Positions 46,536-59,232 of a DNA stretch of 64,000 nucleotides are shown here, piece by piece. The position numbers and the translations under genes were made by a program. The notes under the pieces are model-generated. The model did not search any database. It was given only the letters and a program-made list of their open reading frames with translations, and had not been told where the DNA came from. Origin of the DNA: Zhengitettix transpicula (lineage: Eukaryota > Arthropoda > Insecta > Orthoptera > Tetrigidae); assembly GCA_037074705.1 (NCBI GenBank), contig CM073593.1, forward strand, positions 13,397,001-13,461,000. Direction: 5' to 3'. Within the stretch, counting starts at the first letter, position 1. Each line of letters opens with the position of its first letter.

Positions 46536-49120
46536 ATATATATACAGAGATGTAATTAAATCAAGAATCAACATTAAATCAAATTATTTATTGCACCGCC
46601 GGCTGTTTACACTTTGTTAATCATGTACAGATCAGTCACATGGAACTATCAGGGGATAATGGTTCTAACAAGTTTCCTTTAACGTTGTTTTTTGTTATTC
46701 TCAATTACTTCCTAGTATATTTTTTGAATATTTAGTCAAGCGTTGGCAGATAAACTCATAACGTGCTGTTCGATAAATTTAACGCTGCAATTAATTTGTT
46801 GCTAACTATTCAACAAATTAGTACCCAACTGTACATCTTTTCAATTAGTAATAATAAAATTGGTTTTTTAGAGTCTTTGTCAGTGATTTTGAACGATTCT
46901 GGTATTCCTTTGTCCTGCTGATTGCTTTCTTGTCAATCTGTATAGTATCAATAACGAATATTTCGACTGATTTAGGTGAAGTATTAATTGAGTCAGATCC
47001 ATTTCCTTACTGCAAACTTCTGTTACGAATTATTTAAAGCTGATAAGGCTATAATAATTCTATATCCACATTTTTCTTCTTGAATCCGCCGCTTTTACTG
47101 GCACACCCATACACTCATATATGAGAGATCAGTAAAAAGCCGCGGACGTTGGTGGAAATTCAGCAGTACTTCTATTATTTTCTTTTACAGCGGCTTGGAA
47201 TTTAATTTTTTCTAGTGCGCAGTTGGTTCGCAATGAAGTAAAGAGGAGGTGCAATTATTCAGAGACGCAGTCCAGGTCAGCTGTGTGTAACGGTCGCCAG
47301 ATGGCTCCGCACACCATTACTAGCAGATTTAAGAGCTCACACTTGTGCTTTATTACCTACTTTGCCTTGTTTGTGTGTTCCATTGCACTTCTCAACGACT
47401 GGCTCCAATTTATCCACCAATGAGCAAAGACAAACTGATAGAAGACCTTCTCCTCCTCGGTTCTAATAAAAACCAAAATTATTATATTTAATTTATTTCA
47501 ATCCAATTAAAAAAAACAGCAGATTTACTAAAATGGGTAAGAAATTTTGCTGTTTATTTATTTCCACGATCCCTTAACACAACTTAATTCTGGTCTAGCC
47601 TGCGCTTTTATTTGCCACTGAATAGTGCAATTTTTAAACCAATTACAGGAATTATTATAAAACCAAGCCCTACACTTCTAATAATGGTAAAATATTAACT
47701 ATTGTAATGCGTGCCAATGAGCATCTAAAAATATTATTATATTACTACGTTTTCCAGCCACAGTTAGTTATTGTAGTCTGTCGTTAGTTGGCAACATTAC
47801 CGATCAAAATTAAAGTTTTTTTAATCTTTTCAATCAGCAAAGGGGATTGTTGATTAAAAACTTCCTTGCAGGATCTCTGGAGGAAATTGGAGGAAATTAA
47901 TGACGGTGATTGAGAAGCAGTAAGAGAGCCGTGTCTTTTTAGAAGTAATTGAGAAGTAAAGGCCAGTCGTGGTTCGGGAAATGAAGCATATGGAGATCCG
48001 TGATTGATGTGGAAAATCTTATAGATTGAACCGCGATCTGCGCTGAGCTGTGAACGGAAATTTGCCTCTGAGTTTTGTGGACCTCGGATTTGAATAGTTA
48101 GACGTAGCAGTGTACAGCCCATTCTGGGCTACGAGACGGTAATATCCGACGAACTTTATTTGTCGTATGCATTTCAACAGCCATCGTTTATGTTACATAA
48201 TAGTTTTTGCCTTCCATTCTAAATATTCAAAAGATATACAGGAAATAATTGAGAATAACAAAGAACCACGTTAAGGAAACTCAAAGTAAATTTATAACAT
48301 TTTTTTAGATTGAACTTATATGTTGAGGCATTATCAGTAGTTGTATTGTAAAATTCTGTTACTGGTGTCTGACGTCTAGGTCCATAGGGGGTGGGGGGGG
48401 GGCGTTACTCGAAATAATTAGACGTGGTCTTATCTCAACAGATTATTGGTAGTGTTTACAATAATTATAAAGCAACGGGCTTCTGAAGTCATGGATAAAA
48501 TTCGCAGGGAGGGGTTGGAAAAGGTTGATTTTGGCAGTGTTTAAATCTAACCGATAAGCCGGCAGGATGGAGACATGAGTTTGCGAGACACGAAACTCTG
48601 TGAGTTAGCTAACGGTGAAGGTTAACTGAAAAGTTAGTAAGTTGGGAACCCAGTTTACCCAGTTGTAAAATCGATGATATGAGGGAACTTACACATAAAC
48701 GTTTCGGACGGATGTATTAAGATTATTTTAACTGATCAAAAACGACAGGGTTAATGTTGTAAGGTTTATTGCGTCTTTATGCGAAATTGGGAGTTTATTA
48801 ATTTATTATTGTTTTTATGGAATTCTAGTTGTTCTACTTACAATTACAATTTGGTAATTTTTAATAATGTTATTAAAATAGGAACCAGATAATACGAATA
48901 TGTATTGTCTATCATCCTCATTTTTAAAAAATCCAAAGCATTGTAAACGAAACCAGACGATTCAGGGACTCTGAAAGTAATTCCAAGAATTAAGAGTAAA
49001 CGTATAAATATTACGATAGCAAGATCACCGTAGATCGTGTAACTTAAACAAAACGTAAGGGCTGTATTACCACAGTGTTTCATGATTAAAAACACTGAAC
49101 ATAAAAAGATATACGAATTA
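46536..49120. other. No recognised gene; G-run at about 48390
   Basis: AT-rich overall. Frames at 47223-47423 (plus) and 47784-48122 (minus, 112 codons) show no known domain. The second is the longest unexplained frame here and could be host or repeat sequence. Confidence 0.4.
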
Positions 49121-49207
49121 GATTAAATAGCCAAATAACAGACAAATTGAAGTGATAGTATATCACACATCATTTTATGGAATTCTTGTTCCTTTCGTCA
49201 AGTGATT
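49121..49207 (-). repeat. Penelope-type tail
   Basis: AAATAGCCAAATAACAGACA...AAGTGATAGTATATCACACA...GGAATTCTTGTTCCTTTCGT is the reverse complement of the tail family. Confidence 0.6.
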
Positions 49208-49369
49208 AAAAATACAAAACTCGTTAATAATCACACACCTTTGGATTTAAGATAACTCTAGTAGTCCTATGGTTTGGGCATTTTCAAAATATGTGATTAC
49301 GGCATATAATAATCATGTATAATAAGATAACTAACATATTAAGTGTGCTTTACTTCGTAAATACGTACG

Positions 49370-49445
49370 TTTCGAGAAAATGACCTGACAGGAAAACGTC
49401 AATCGGGTAAATTACCTGTCGGGGAAACGTGCTTTGAGCAATGAG
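49370..49445 (-). repeat. Subterminal tandem repeat, inverted copy of 930-1030
   Basis: Minus strand TTACCCGATTGACGTTTTCC, then GGTCATTTTCTCGAAACG, matches the plus-strand units at 990-1030. Confidence 0.45.
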
Positions 49446-49544
49446 TGTCGGGATTTTGTACGAGAACACTCTCGCACCGATGTTGCCCACGAAAAAGCAT
49501 AAAATTATTAATCGAAAAACGGGTATGCCTTCTTCTCTCTCTGC

Positions 49545-49865
49545 TTTTCAACTAAGGTTCCCACAAGCCGAGGCACCTCGTCCTGTCTTGAGGGTTGCAG
49601 ACCATGGGCGTACGGAAAGAGTTGTCCGCTATTTCCGAATAGTCGGCCAGCTGCCTCCCAAACTGGTCGAGACACGGAGAATGGAATTCTGCGACCCCAC
49701 AGAAAACCACTCTCACGCCATCGGAAAGGCGTGGGACAAGTACACGACCTACCTAATGCAGATTTTCTAGGGTTTGTGCCTTGCATCACTTTTAGGCGAA
49801 TCCTAAAACCATAGCCCGGGAGCCCTAATTAACCCTTGGCTACCATGCTCTACCTTTCCACATCC
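49545..49865 (+). repeat. Unclassified dispersed repeat, copy 1
   Basis: Shares with 62484-62815, in the same orientation, CAAGCCGAGGCACCTCG/CAAGCCGAAGCCCCTTG, GTCGGCCAGCTG/GTCGGTCAGCTG, CACTTTTAGGCGAAT/AACTTTTAGGCGAATT and TAACCCTTGGCTACC. It is GC-richer than its surroundings. The overlapping plus and minus frames of about 100 codons (49441-49770, 49508-49789) are not conserved in the other copy. No terminal motif or protein family was recognised. Confidence 0.65.
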
Positions 49866-51338
49866 CTTCCCTATGCTATAGGAATTACCCTCATGTAGCC
49901 TGTTACTCTACAGCTGAGATTGAGCCCAGTAATAGTATAATGGCAAGCAACGTGAGACGATAGCAAACTACTGCTTAAACAGAACTTAAGGCTGGATAAA
50001 ATTAATCCATAAATTGTGTAAAATACTAAATTCTTTTAAATACAATTTTAAACATAGACGAATGAAAATATAAATTATAATTAAAAAAAAACACGTTAGC
50101 CATATAAGAATACTTAGAAGCTAACGTACTATCGTTACCCTTCTGTTAAATGAAACTAATACGAAACCGAGATATCTAAACTGTAAAATAAACTGAGCTA
50201 AATTTATTAAAGAACAGTATGATCCGACAATTTTCATTTAATAAAGATTATCATTTTCCAAACGGCTCTACATCTTCTCAGAAGTAAGATATCACTTCTA
50301 CCTCTATGTTGTTTCAGTCGAAAACTTGACCACTAGCATCTTATCTATTCTTTGTGTTATTTTTAAAATGCATGATTCTGACAGATACATGTCAATTCGA
50401 AAAGTTTTTTGAAGATTCGTCCGAGTATGTAACTTATTTGTGCTTTACCTCTGCTGCAGAGTGTAGCATTCCCTCCAATTCAACGATTGTGAGAAGCTTC
50501 CTTTACAGGCGAACGATAAGTCAACTGAAGAACTTTGTGACAATCAATGGTATTCAGCATAAAGACTGACAAGAAGAAACTCTCCTGCAAATACCAGTAG
50601 CCTTCCATTAGCTTGGCAAACAGACTTCCCGGCCCAGCGTGGATCTTACTCCCCTCGAAGCGCACCCACCATCTCCTCCATTCCAGCCACCACCACTGCG
50701 AGCTCTCAACAACCATTGTTTTTGCTAAAACGTTCTCCATTGTTTGTTCAGAGATGTCTACTCCGTCATGTCGAAAAGCTGTTCGATGTATTTGACTTTG
50801 CCAGGAGTTCTGAATACACAGACGCAGAGAAATATGTACCGAGTTATCCGTCATTTCCTCTCAGCCTGCAGAATACTCATGAACGATCTTTAGTCCCGCT
50901 TCGCAAATTCCTTGCTCACTCGCTCAAGGATGCAGCCATTCATGGAACAGACCTTCAATTAAAAGGCGTCTCCTACGAAGCGGACAGAACGTCGCCCCTC
51001 CTCTTGGATTGAGCTGCATAAACAATTTTATCAAATTCCTCCAACTTGCAGAAAATATGCAGGCATACTTCGTCATACTCCCACGCATTAATAGAATTTA
51101 GAAGTTTCGGTTGCGTATCATCAGAAATCACAGAGATTTTTCTGATTATTTATCACCTTATAATAAACTGTGATTCTGGTATTTCGTCTTTTCAGATAAA
51201 TTTATTTACTGAAAACCTTCTACAAATACTAATTGACGTATTGAAAGTTTTTTGATGGTTGTGACAGTCGCTTTATGTTTTGGTAAATGGCCTGCACTCA
51301 AACATTTATACCTACAGTACTTTTAAAAATTTTATTTA
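49866..51338. other. No recognised gene
   Basis: Overlapping frames on both strands at 50354-51012 (up to 124 codons on the minus strand, 50480-50854) sit in a moderately GC-rich block. I recognise none. Their mutual overlap suggests that at most one could be real. Confidence 0.35.
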
Positions 51339-51343
51339 TTTAA

Positions 51344-51374
51344 GGTCGCTTCAACATCGCTAGTTATAACGACC
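51344..51374 (-). repeat. LINE 3'-end hairpin, related type
   Basis: Minus strand GGTCGTTATAACTAGCGATG...GCGACC closes with GGTCG/CGACC and is followed by TTAAATAAATAAAA, an A-rich LINE-type tail. The loop is diverged from the 27-kb hairpin. Confidence 0.5.
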
Positions 51375-51378
51375 TAGG

Positions 51379-54300
51379 GGACAGAATAACTATCTCTCGA
51401 TAATTACATCTACAATGCGGTTACATGGGATTGGTTTTGTCATTTAATATAATTTGTCCTTTACGTATACTAACTCCACGAACTTGATTAGGTTCTCTAT
51501 CTCTTCCCGTATATTCTCCTATTGTGGAACTTCTCTTATTTTACGGAAACTGTGATACTCACAAAATTGACTATTCAATAGCCGATTTTACTTCGATAAC
51601 CTACTCTTCGTCCCGTGTGTTTCATTTTAGTGGTTTAGTCTGCGTTTTATTGCTCTATGATAATATCCTAAGGTAATTTTATTTTTCTTGTAAATTTTCG
51701 TCAATTCATGGAACTTCTCCGACTTCTCTGAATGACAAGCACTTGGCGCTGTAGTAAGACACTAAAATGATTGATAAAAATATAAAATTATATAAGATTA
51801 TTAGTTTCTAATTTCAATATATTTTAATTTGAACCAATATAGTGCAAACCATCGTATTAAATGTAAAGTAAAATTATAAACTCTATCACTTTTAATTATA
51901 CATTAAAATAGTTATTAATATACTCGTATAGTTATTCAATAACGTTTAAGCGGGAATTAAATCACCATACAATATCAGAAATCACGATAAGCTTTGTATA
52001 GTCTTTTACTCTTTAATGTTTATGGGACTAAGAATTATTGTGGCTCCACGTAGAAGTTTATCACAATTGCCAACCTAATATTTCAAAGGTTTCATTCAGG
52101 ATTGTAAAATTCCCTTTTCCATCCACTGTTTTGTAGTGTTATAAATTGATTTCGGGTCGGCTAAAACGTTTTTGAATATACATGCATTTATCTGACTGCA
52201 CGACTACGTATTTATCGTTTTCGAAAACAGAAATTTACGTCGCTATATTTCAGGTGAATTGTTTGTGGTGCTACTCTTCTATGGCTAAAAAATTTACAAG
52301 TAATTTGTCTAGGGAAATGTCGTTGAACCAATATTAATTCGCGCTTTTACTCCATATTTTTTTATCACAAATTAGATTCCTGCATAAACATAACTAATGT
52401 AGAAAGGTAGCATTTCTGCGTCCTGAGAACTCATTTAATCAAATGATCTAAGAAAGACAAGCAAAATTAAGTCGTAAGAGAAGCACTCCAGTACTCAAAT
52501 ACATTTCGGAACATAAATTACCCGGAAATACATGGTCTTCATACGAAATTGTTCTTGAGTAAGCATCGCACATAAAAAAGATAACACAGGGCAACATCAT
52601 AACCAAGTAACAGATAGAATAAGAAGAAAAACCCACAACGCGTATCCAAAAATAACAAACATTTCAAGTAAAGAGAGCTTTAACATATACAAAATAAACA
52701 CTAACGGTGATAAAAATCAACACATACTTACACAATAAATTTTAACAATGAATACATTAACCAGTTTAATATTGAAGAAAAATCTGAGACTACTATAAAC
52801 AAGTAATATAATTTAAGACAAGCAAATATATTGGAGTAGATTTTTCTTTAAGCAGTGATTTAACAGTCAGCTTCCACTGATAGCCATAAATTTTACTTTC
52901 TTATTCAGTGATGACATAACTTCCATACATTTTAAGGTACTTCTGACTACCAATCAGAAATTTCCAACGCTCCATTTCACAAATAAAAAATAATCTATTG
53001 CAAAACCAGGTCAATTCCTTTCATTTTTGTCAGTAAAATACAAGAAGAATTTTAAAAAAAATTATTTAAAATAAATTTAGTTTTTTAAACATGTATGTAA
53101 TGGAGTGTATATAGGCAGGGTAATATAAATGAGGTAATTAATTTTTATTTATATATTTTATCTCAATATATTCAATAACCAAGTCCATTCATATTTTTTA
53201 TTGTGTTGTATTAAAACACAGTAGCTTGTAATATGTCTAAAAGATACAACATCACAAATTACTACATAAATTGAGAACCTTTGCTTGTTCTTATAGAGTT
53301 TAGTTTTTGAGAAGTTATTAGATGTAGGGAGAATAGAGATATATAGTAGACATGAAGTTTCAGTTTTAGGTTGAGATCAGTTAAAGAAGGTTTTAGTGTG
53401 AGCAAGTCAGTTTCGGATAAGTAATAGCAAAGTCGTGAAGTAATGCAGTTTTCTTTTTGAGAATCGTCAGAGAAATTAGCATTGTACGAGCACGACAGTT
53501 GAAACAAACCTGTGAGACCAACTTCCTGGCTGAAGAAATATCATAGGAGGAAATGCGGGTCCAAACTATCTCAGAAGCATAGTTACCTGTCAGATCAAAA
53601 TTATGCGGTAATGATAATCCCGTCAATGTCAATTTTTTGAAAGTCAGACCATCGTATTTTTAGCCCACAACGTCCTGAAAAAAGTTTCAGTGTTTTGTTT
53701 TTATGTATACAAATAACTGATGAAATTTTCAAATTGCTAATTTCATTATGCAGATATTTTATTAGTGTTATTAAAACTGTATATGATTAATGATTGTATT
53801 TCTTAAATATTAGCATAAATCAATAAGTAAACAAATTTAATATAAACTGTACCTACAGAGAATATTCTCTTTAACAGATATAAAATTACAGTAAAAATGA
53901 AAGGAACTGTCATGAAATAAGTAAAACATTGGAAATTCTATTGTCATCTACGTATTACAAGAGCAAATGGTTTAATCATGGGACGGTGGTATAAATTATG
54001 TACATATAATTACAGAAGATTCTGAGAAAGAAGTGAAGAAACATATTTCTATAAGTACTGTCAATCAAAAAGAAACTTAAAATAAATTTTATCAGTTTGG
54101 CAGATCAGTAAATTAGAAATTCCAGCCACAACTTTCGACAGTAAAATAAATGTAATGTATCCATTTTGAAATTCCGAAAAAAAAATAGCATCTTATTGGG
54201 GGTTATTAAGTGAAAGAATTTCACGAAACGCTTTGTGGGATGCAGACGCATATATTCCGATCAGAGCAATGTCAAATGTACCGAGAATTTCACCAAGGCA

Positions 54301-54833
54301 CGAGGGAAGATAAAAGGCAATAAAGTGAGAAGGCGGGGAGCAAATACACGCCATCTAGTGACAGGAAACAAGGGAATACCTTCCTTGAGGTTTTAATCTG
54401 TCGCTGTAGGCGTATCTCATTCCAGACTCGTACTTTTCCGCTGAGAGAGCACGGAAATACTAAAGAATAGAGTGGAGAGCCGCAGAGGAAGAGAGATAAG
54501 GAGAGCAAATGGGTTACACGCTACGAGAACGTGACTTCAAATTAGATTTAAACGTCGACAGCACCGCATAAAGATTTTTTGGTGACGAGTTTTCTTAATA
54601 GGGCAATCTAACATCATAGTAATCATGACTTTTATAGAAAAAAACATGTTTCATTGAGATATCTTTTAAAATGTTTTCCGTGATGCAAAAAACAAAACTT
54701 TTTATCGACTGAGAGGTTTCAGAAATTAATGTCGCACAATGAACTTAAATTCGTGAAATATTTAGCAATATATATTGTCACAGCTAACTACGACGTTAGC
54801 TATAACAAATTAATACAAAGCGCAATATAACTA
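51379..54833. other. No recognised gene
   Basis: Mostly very AT-rich. Minus-strand frames at 53262-53632 form the only protein-like block and match nothing I know. No transposon terminus was seen. Confidence 0.4.
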
Positions 54834-55310
54834 CGAGGGCGATTCAAAAAAGGTACCGTCAGTGTGGTGAAAGTTATACAACACGCGCAACACGAAAAGT
54901 GAAGAAGTTGCCTACGTTTGCAGGCGAATTAACATAGAAAGTGAAGATGTTAGCAGATCAAACCCTCATTGCATAGGAAGTACAACAGTTAAGTTATGCA
55001 TTATTTTTATTGAATTCTGTACTACACTACGAGCACAAACTGACACAGATACTCGTACATGTCTTTATTTTTTCCACATCGTCACCACGTCCATGTAAAC
55101 AAAGGACTGAACGTTTCACCAACCGTTAAATTCTTTGACGATAGAAATCCGCTTCTTGGTCATGGAGTTATTCATAAACCGCTGTTTGAACTTCCTCGTC
55201 GTTGGAAAATCTTTTCTCCCCAGGTGATCTTTTACTACTGATGAAGGACGGGAAGCGGGAGGTTCCGCGTTAGATTCCAGATCCGGTCGACATGTTCCAT
55301 CCACAATCCT
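54834..55310 (-). pseudogene. Mariner relic: transposase C-terminus and 3' terminal repeat
   Basis: A TA (54832-54833) adjoins CGAGGGCGATTCAAAAAAGG, a mariner-type terminal repeat. On the minus strand upstream of it, DHLGRKDFPT shifts frame into NDEEVQTAVYE, then LHDQEADFYRQRI and RLVKR, ending in DDVEK. This is the C-terminal region downstream of the catalytic domain in mariner transposases. Two frameshifts or stops are present. The catalytic core and the other terminal repeat were not found beyond about 55310, so it is a truncated fossil, different from the mariners at 24.8 and 57 kb. Confidence 0.75.
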
Positions 55311-56978
55311 TAATTAACTGTCTCAGGCTTCTCTCACTTTACAAAATCATGATTTTTCAAACGTAAGATAATATCAAGATTTTCACCCTGAGTAGAGAAT
55401 ATCAAATTACTTCAATGTAGCAAATGTACTTGAGCAGAATACTAATTACTTCAGTCAAATTTAATACTTATAATTTAGAAAAATTGAGAAAGAGGTTTAT
55501 TAATTTAAATATTATTATTATACATTTTAAAATTTATGTCCAAATAAAACGTTCAAAATAGTTTATTAAGCTTAAGTATTATATCAGATCTTTCAGATGA
55601 AAGGTAATATTTATATTAAAGAAATAAGGAATTTGATCTTAAACGCAGTTAATTATTTAGTAATCCAAATATTTTTAGCTGGTAGAATAATATAACATCT
55701 TCATATAAGGATTTTTTAGCCTGATAATCTAAAACAAAAGAAAAAGGCTAAATGCCGCTGTGTTTATCCATGTGCCGCGTCATGTAGGATATTCTTCAGT
55801 CTGTTTGAAGAGATGGCCTTTTTTAAAATAACAATGTTATTATATACGGTACGTACTTTTATCAGAAAAAAATTAAATACAGACTGAAGTAAAATATTCT
55901 TTGTTACATTTCTGTGAATCTCTAATTAGGAGGGAAAAGTAGCAAGTTTTAAACTAAAAGGGGACGAAATGGCTCGTGTAATTATAACAAATGTGACGGT
56001 CTCCCCCAACGAACACAATAAAGGAAGAAAATGTTATTTCTTGCAGGCGCGCGTTGACGGCGAATAATTTCATAAGGAGGAAATTGGCAGATTTCGTGAA
56101 ACAAGGAAAGTTTTCACATGCGCACACAAACGTAATATAACAAACTTTTCTTAATATACATTCAGCTGTTTAGAAGTTTTGAGAGGGTAAAATAAAGCCA
56201 AACGTAGTTCTGCCAATGCAAATCTCGAGCGGACACTTTTGTCACCGCATGAGATACTCGTAAGTGGTCATAACATATCCTTTGTTGCATTTTACGGACA
56301 GTAAACGCATAATTTGTAATTGTTAGGTTTAAATTCAAAATTATCACTTAGAATATATCGATGAACTAATGGAAAGTTAAATCATGGTTGAGGAACAAGA
56401 ATTTAAAGAATAATAAAAGCACCAACACTTCTTCCATGACAAAAATATATCTATTTCGGTATTATTATTGTTTAAAATGTGTTGGCTACCCCTAAAATTT
56501 TTGTGCCATTATTTTCTGAAATGTTTGATATCAATTTGACGACCTTCGTACTTGTAACAATGTCAATATTCATATGATAGACATGTGTGGATACATTAAT
56601 GGGAAAACATTATTTAGCGATTATCAATTTTAACGTACGTGAACTATAAAAACATATGATTCCTTTCATAAAATTATGGGGTTTACAGAAAGTGAAAAGG
56701 AGAATTTTTAATAATAGTTAACAATTAACTGTAAAAATTAATTTAGGAAGTCGCCTAAGAAAATATTAGATATTTTCAGAAGTGGGAAATGTAACGAAAT
56801 GAATGGAAACAACTTCTGATTAGTTCGCAGCCAGCCACGGTAGGGTAAACATTATCTAGAACTCTTCCAGTACCCGAGTGTGTTTGCATCAGTAGCGGGT
56901 CTGCCCCGGCGGATTCCGCCTAGCTATTTTCGTGTAAAGGAGTGTATAAGTAGTTATGTAATAATATAATGTATAATA
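55311..56978. other. No recognised gene
   Basis: AT-rich, with a GC-richer patch at 55920-56110. No conserved frame or repeat end. Confidence 0.45.
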
Positions 56979-56980
56979 TA

Positions 56981-58187
56981 CGAGGGTGGTCTGAAAAGTT
57001 TCCGAACTCAACGTGAAGATGGCAGCACTAGTTAATTTCGTTGTTCATCTGTTGGCAGTTACTCACCAAAGTTTCAGCCATTTTGGACTCGCATTTGTTA
57101 TGTAACAGTCGTTTGAGTGAGTTGATGTGAGTGTTTTTGTGAAAATGGAGAAAATCGTGTATCGAGCTGTTATTAAATATTTGTTTTTGAAAGGCAATAG
57201 GCCTACTCAAATCAAAGATGAGTTGGATTCTATGTATGGGGACACTGCACCATCTTTACCACAGTAAGAGTTTGGAAGACGATGAACGTTGGGGACGTCC
57301 AAAAACTGCAACTACCGACGAAAACATCGCCAAAGTTCACCAAATGGTGCTACACGACCGCCGAATTAAAGTGAGAGAGATAGCAGAGGTCATGAGAACG
57401 TGTTTGTCACATATTAAATCAACATTTAGGCATGAGAAAGCTGTCTGCGCGTTGGGTGCCGCGTTTGCTCACGTTAGACCAAAAACGTGTTCGAATGAAC
57501 ATTTCCAACGCTCTGTCGTCGAAGTTTAGGCGCAATAAATCCGTGTTTTGGCGCCGATTAATTACTGTAGATGAAACTTGGATACATCATACAGAAATAC
57601 AATCCAAACAGTGGACTGCAAAGGGGAAACCGTTCCAAAAAAAAGCAAAATCTCTTTTTTCGGCTGGGAAAGTGATGGCGACTGTTTTTTGGGATAGTCA
57701 TGAAGTTATTTTAATCTATTATCTTCAAATATGGAAAACCATTACAGGAGCATCATTACTTGACAACCTGAAGGCAGAACTTGCGGAAATACGGCCACCT
57801 TTGTAGAAAAAGAAAATCCTGTTTCACAAAGACAACGCACCGTCTCACACCTCAGCGGTTGCTATGGCGTAAATCCACAAATTACGGTTTGAACTGCTTG
57901 GCCATCCTCCTTACTCACCAGATCTAGCCCAAAGCGACTTCTTCTTGTTCCCTCATCTAAAAATTGCGCTCGGAAGACAGAGATTTTCGTCAAATGAAGA
58001 GGCAATCACCTTCGTGAACACTTATTTTGCAGAGAAAAACGCCGAGTACTTTTTGGACGGGTTACAGAGATGGGAGCATCGCTGGGTGAAGTGTGTATAG
58101 TTACAAGGAGACTATGTTGAAAAATAAAAAATTCAAAAAAAATATCTTCTATCATTGTTGGGTCGGAAACTTTTCGGACCACCCTCG
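56981..58187 (+). mobile_element. Mariner transposon, full length but inactive
   Basis: 1207 bp with terminal inverted repeats CGAGGGTGGTCTGAAAAGTT... and, at the right end read in reverse, CGAGGGTGGTCCGAAAAGTT.... They match at all but one of the first 25 or so bases. TA duplications flank both ends (56979-56980 and 58188-58189). The length is slightly below the usual 1.25-1.3 kb, consistent with small internal deletions in the transposase. Confidence 0.92.
57145..58100 (+). pseudogene. Mariner transposase pseudogene
   Basis: The start is ATG at 57145 (MEKIVYRAVIKYLFLKGN...), giving the first helix-turn-helix. This frame stops at 57265. The next frame carries SLEDDERWGRPKTATTDENI and the second helix-turn-helix (VHQMVLHDRRIKVREIAEVM). 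A third frame (from about 57432) has KLSARWVPRLL and the catalytic domain. The D,D34D residues are all present in that frame: Asp at 57570 (TVDETW), Asp at 57831 (HKDNAPSH) and Asp at 57936 (AQSDFFLF), the last two separated by exactly 34 positions. In-frame stops at 57804 and 57870 and the two frame changes prevent a functional product. It would have catalysed cut-and-paste transposition at TA sites. Confidence 0.9.
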
Positions 58188-58199
58188 TAATAGGCGATA

Positions 58200-59232
58200 T
58201 GTAAGCTATGTTACTCCCAGAAAGTGTAAAGAAGAGGAATACCTGAAGATGACGTCCACACAGAATATGGAGACTAGATTGTATTCGAAGGTGATGGCCA
58301 CGGAGCATAAACCGGATAAAATGTCGGAATAATTCTGCACGCTGTTGCAGATGAGTACCTAATAGGTTTAGCTAATATTATTGACCCCATCAGAATTAAG
58401 TAAGCCAATGCGAGAATATGCGCATTTCTAACATACAAGGAGGTTGTCGAAAACCTAATAAAAGTTCATAAATCAATAACAATAAAGGGTGAGATGGTTA
58501 ATATAAGACCATTAATGCAAAAATACTGCCGTGTAATCTTGTCAAACGTATGCCCAGCTATCCCAAACGAGATTATTGTGCTAGAACTGTAAAAGCTAAA
58601 TATAATTCCAGACTCTAAAATATCGGATATTAGAATAAGTGCTGGTGACCGAAGATTTTCTTACATTAAAAGTTTCAGGAGACAATTCTTCATTAACCCG
58701 GATAAGCTAAATTCCCTTCCGGATGCGATAATGGTGCAATATGAAGACACTAGCTATAGGGTGTATCTAGCAGCGGAGAACGAGGAAAAGTCCTGGCCAT
58801 ATCGCGATAGATTGTCCTAATGGGGGTGCAGTACTGAAGAATAATCTGACTGAAAATGACAATTATGACTAAATTCAGTGTAAAAACCCGGAGTCAGAAA
58901 TTCAAATAACTAACCCTCAAAAAACGGATGTGGATAATTCACAACCAACAACTGCATCTACGAGCTCTAAAAGCCAAGCTGATAAGAAAGACGCCAGTAA
59001 ACCTGAAGATAAGACAAGCACTAATCCACGCAAGAAAACCAAACAAAACATTCAGGATCATAAATATAAGGCGCTTAGTCAATCATTAGGTCTGGTAAAA
59101 ATATTATATGAAGAAGAAAACAGTGCCCCACCTATGGAATAGTTAAAGACTTATACTAAATGCTATGGACTCAAAGAACCCAAGGACCTTATTTGGAGAT
59201 TACCAAATATACTCCACATAATTCATAAATAT
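58200..59232 (+). pseudogene. Jockey-type LINE ORF1 (Gag-like) relic, 5' part
   Basis: In order: an N-terminal region (KMTSTQNMETRLYSKVMATE at about 58240-58300, uncertain), then AFLTYKEVVENLIKVHKSI, then RVILSNVCPAIPNE (about 58527-58570), SYIKSFRRQFFINPDKL and SLPDAIMVQYEDTSYRVYL. These are conserved RRM-like segments of Jockey-group ORF1. The zinc knuckle that should follow keeps only GHIAIDCPNGG (about 58790-58820); the first CxxC is lost and the frame changes. A Lys/Ser-rich tail (58930-59142) and YGLKEPKDLIWRLPNILHII (to about 59222) follow. The frame is then cut by LTR copy G and resumes at 60268. ORF1 proteins bind LINE RNA. Confidence 0.75.

Noticed and set aside
47784..48122. 112-codon minus-strand frame
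   Set aside because: Longest unexplained frame of its region, but I recognise no family and cannot separate it from chance.
49441..49789. Overlapping frames of about 100 codons on both strands
   Set aside because: They lie in a dispersed repeat whose second copy at 62.5 kb does not keep either frame.
50480..50854. 124-codon minus-strand frame overlapping plus-strand frames
   Set aside because: Overlapping frames on both strands and Trp/Arg-rich low-complexity segments; no domain.
53262..53632. Overlapping minus-strand frames as a host exon
   Set aside because: Protein-like in places but unrecognised, with no splice sites I could defend.
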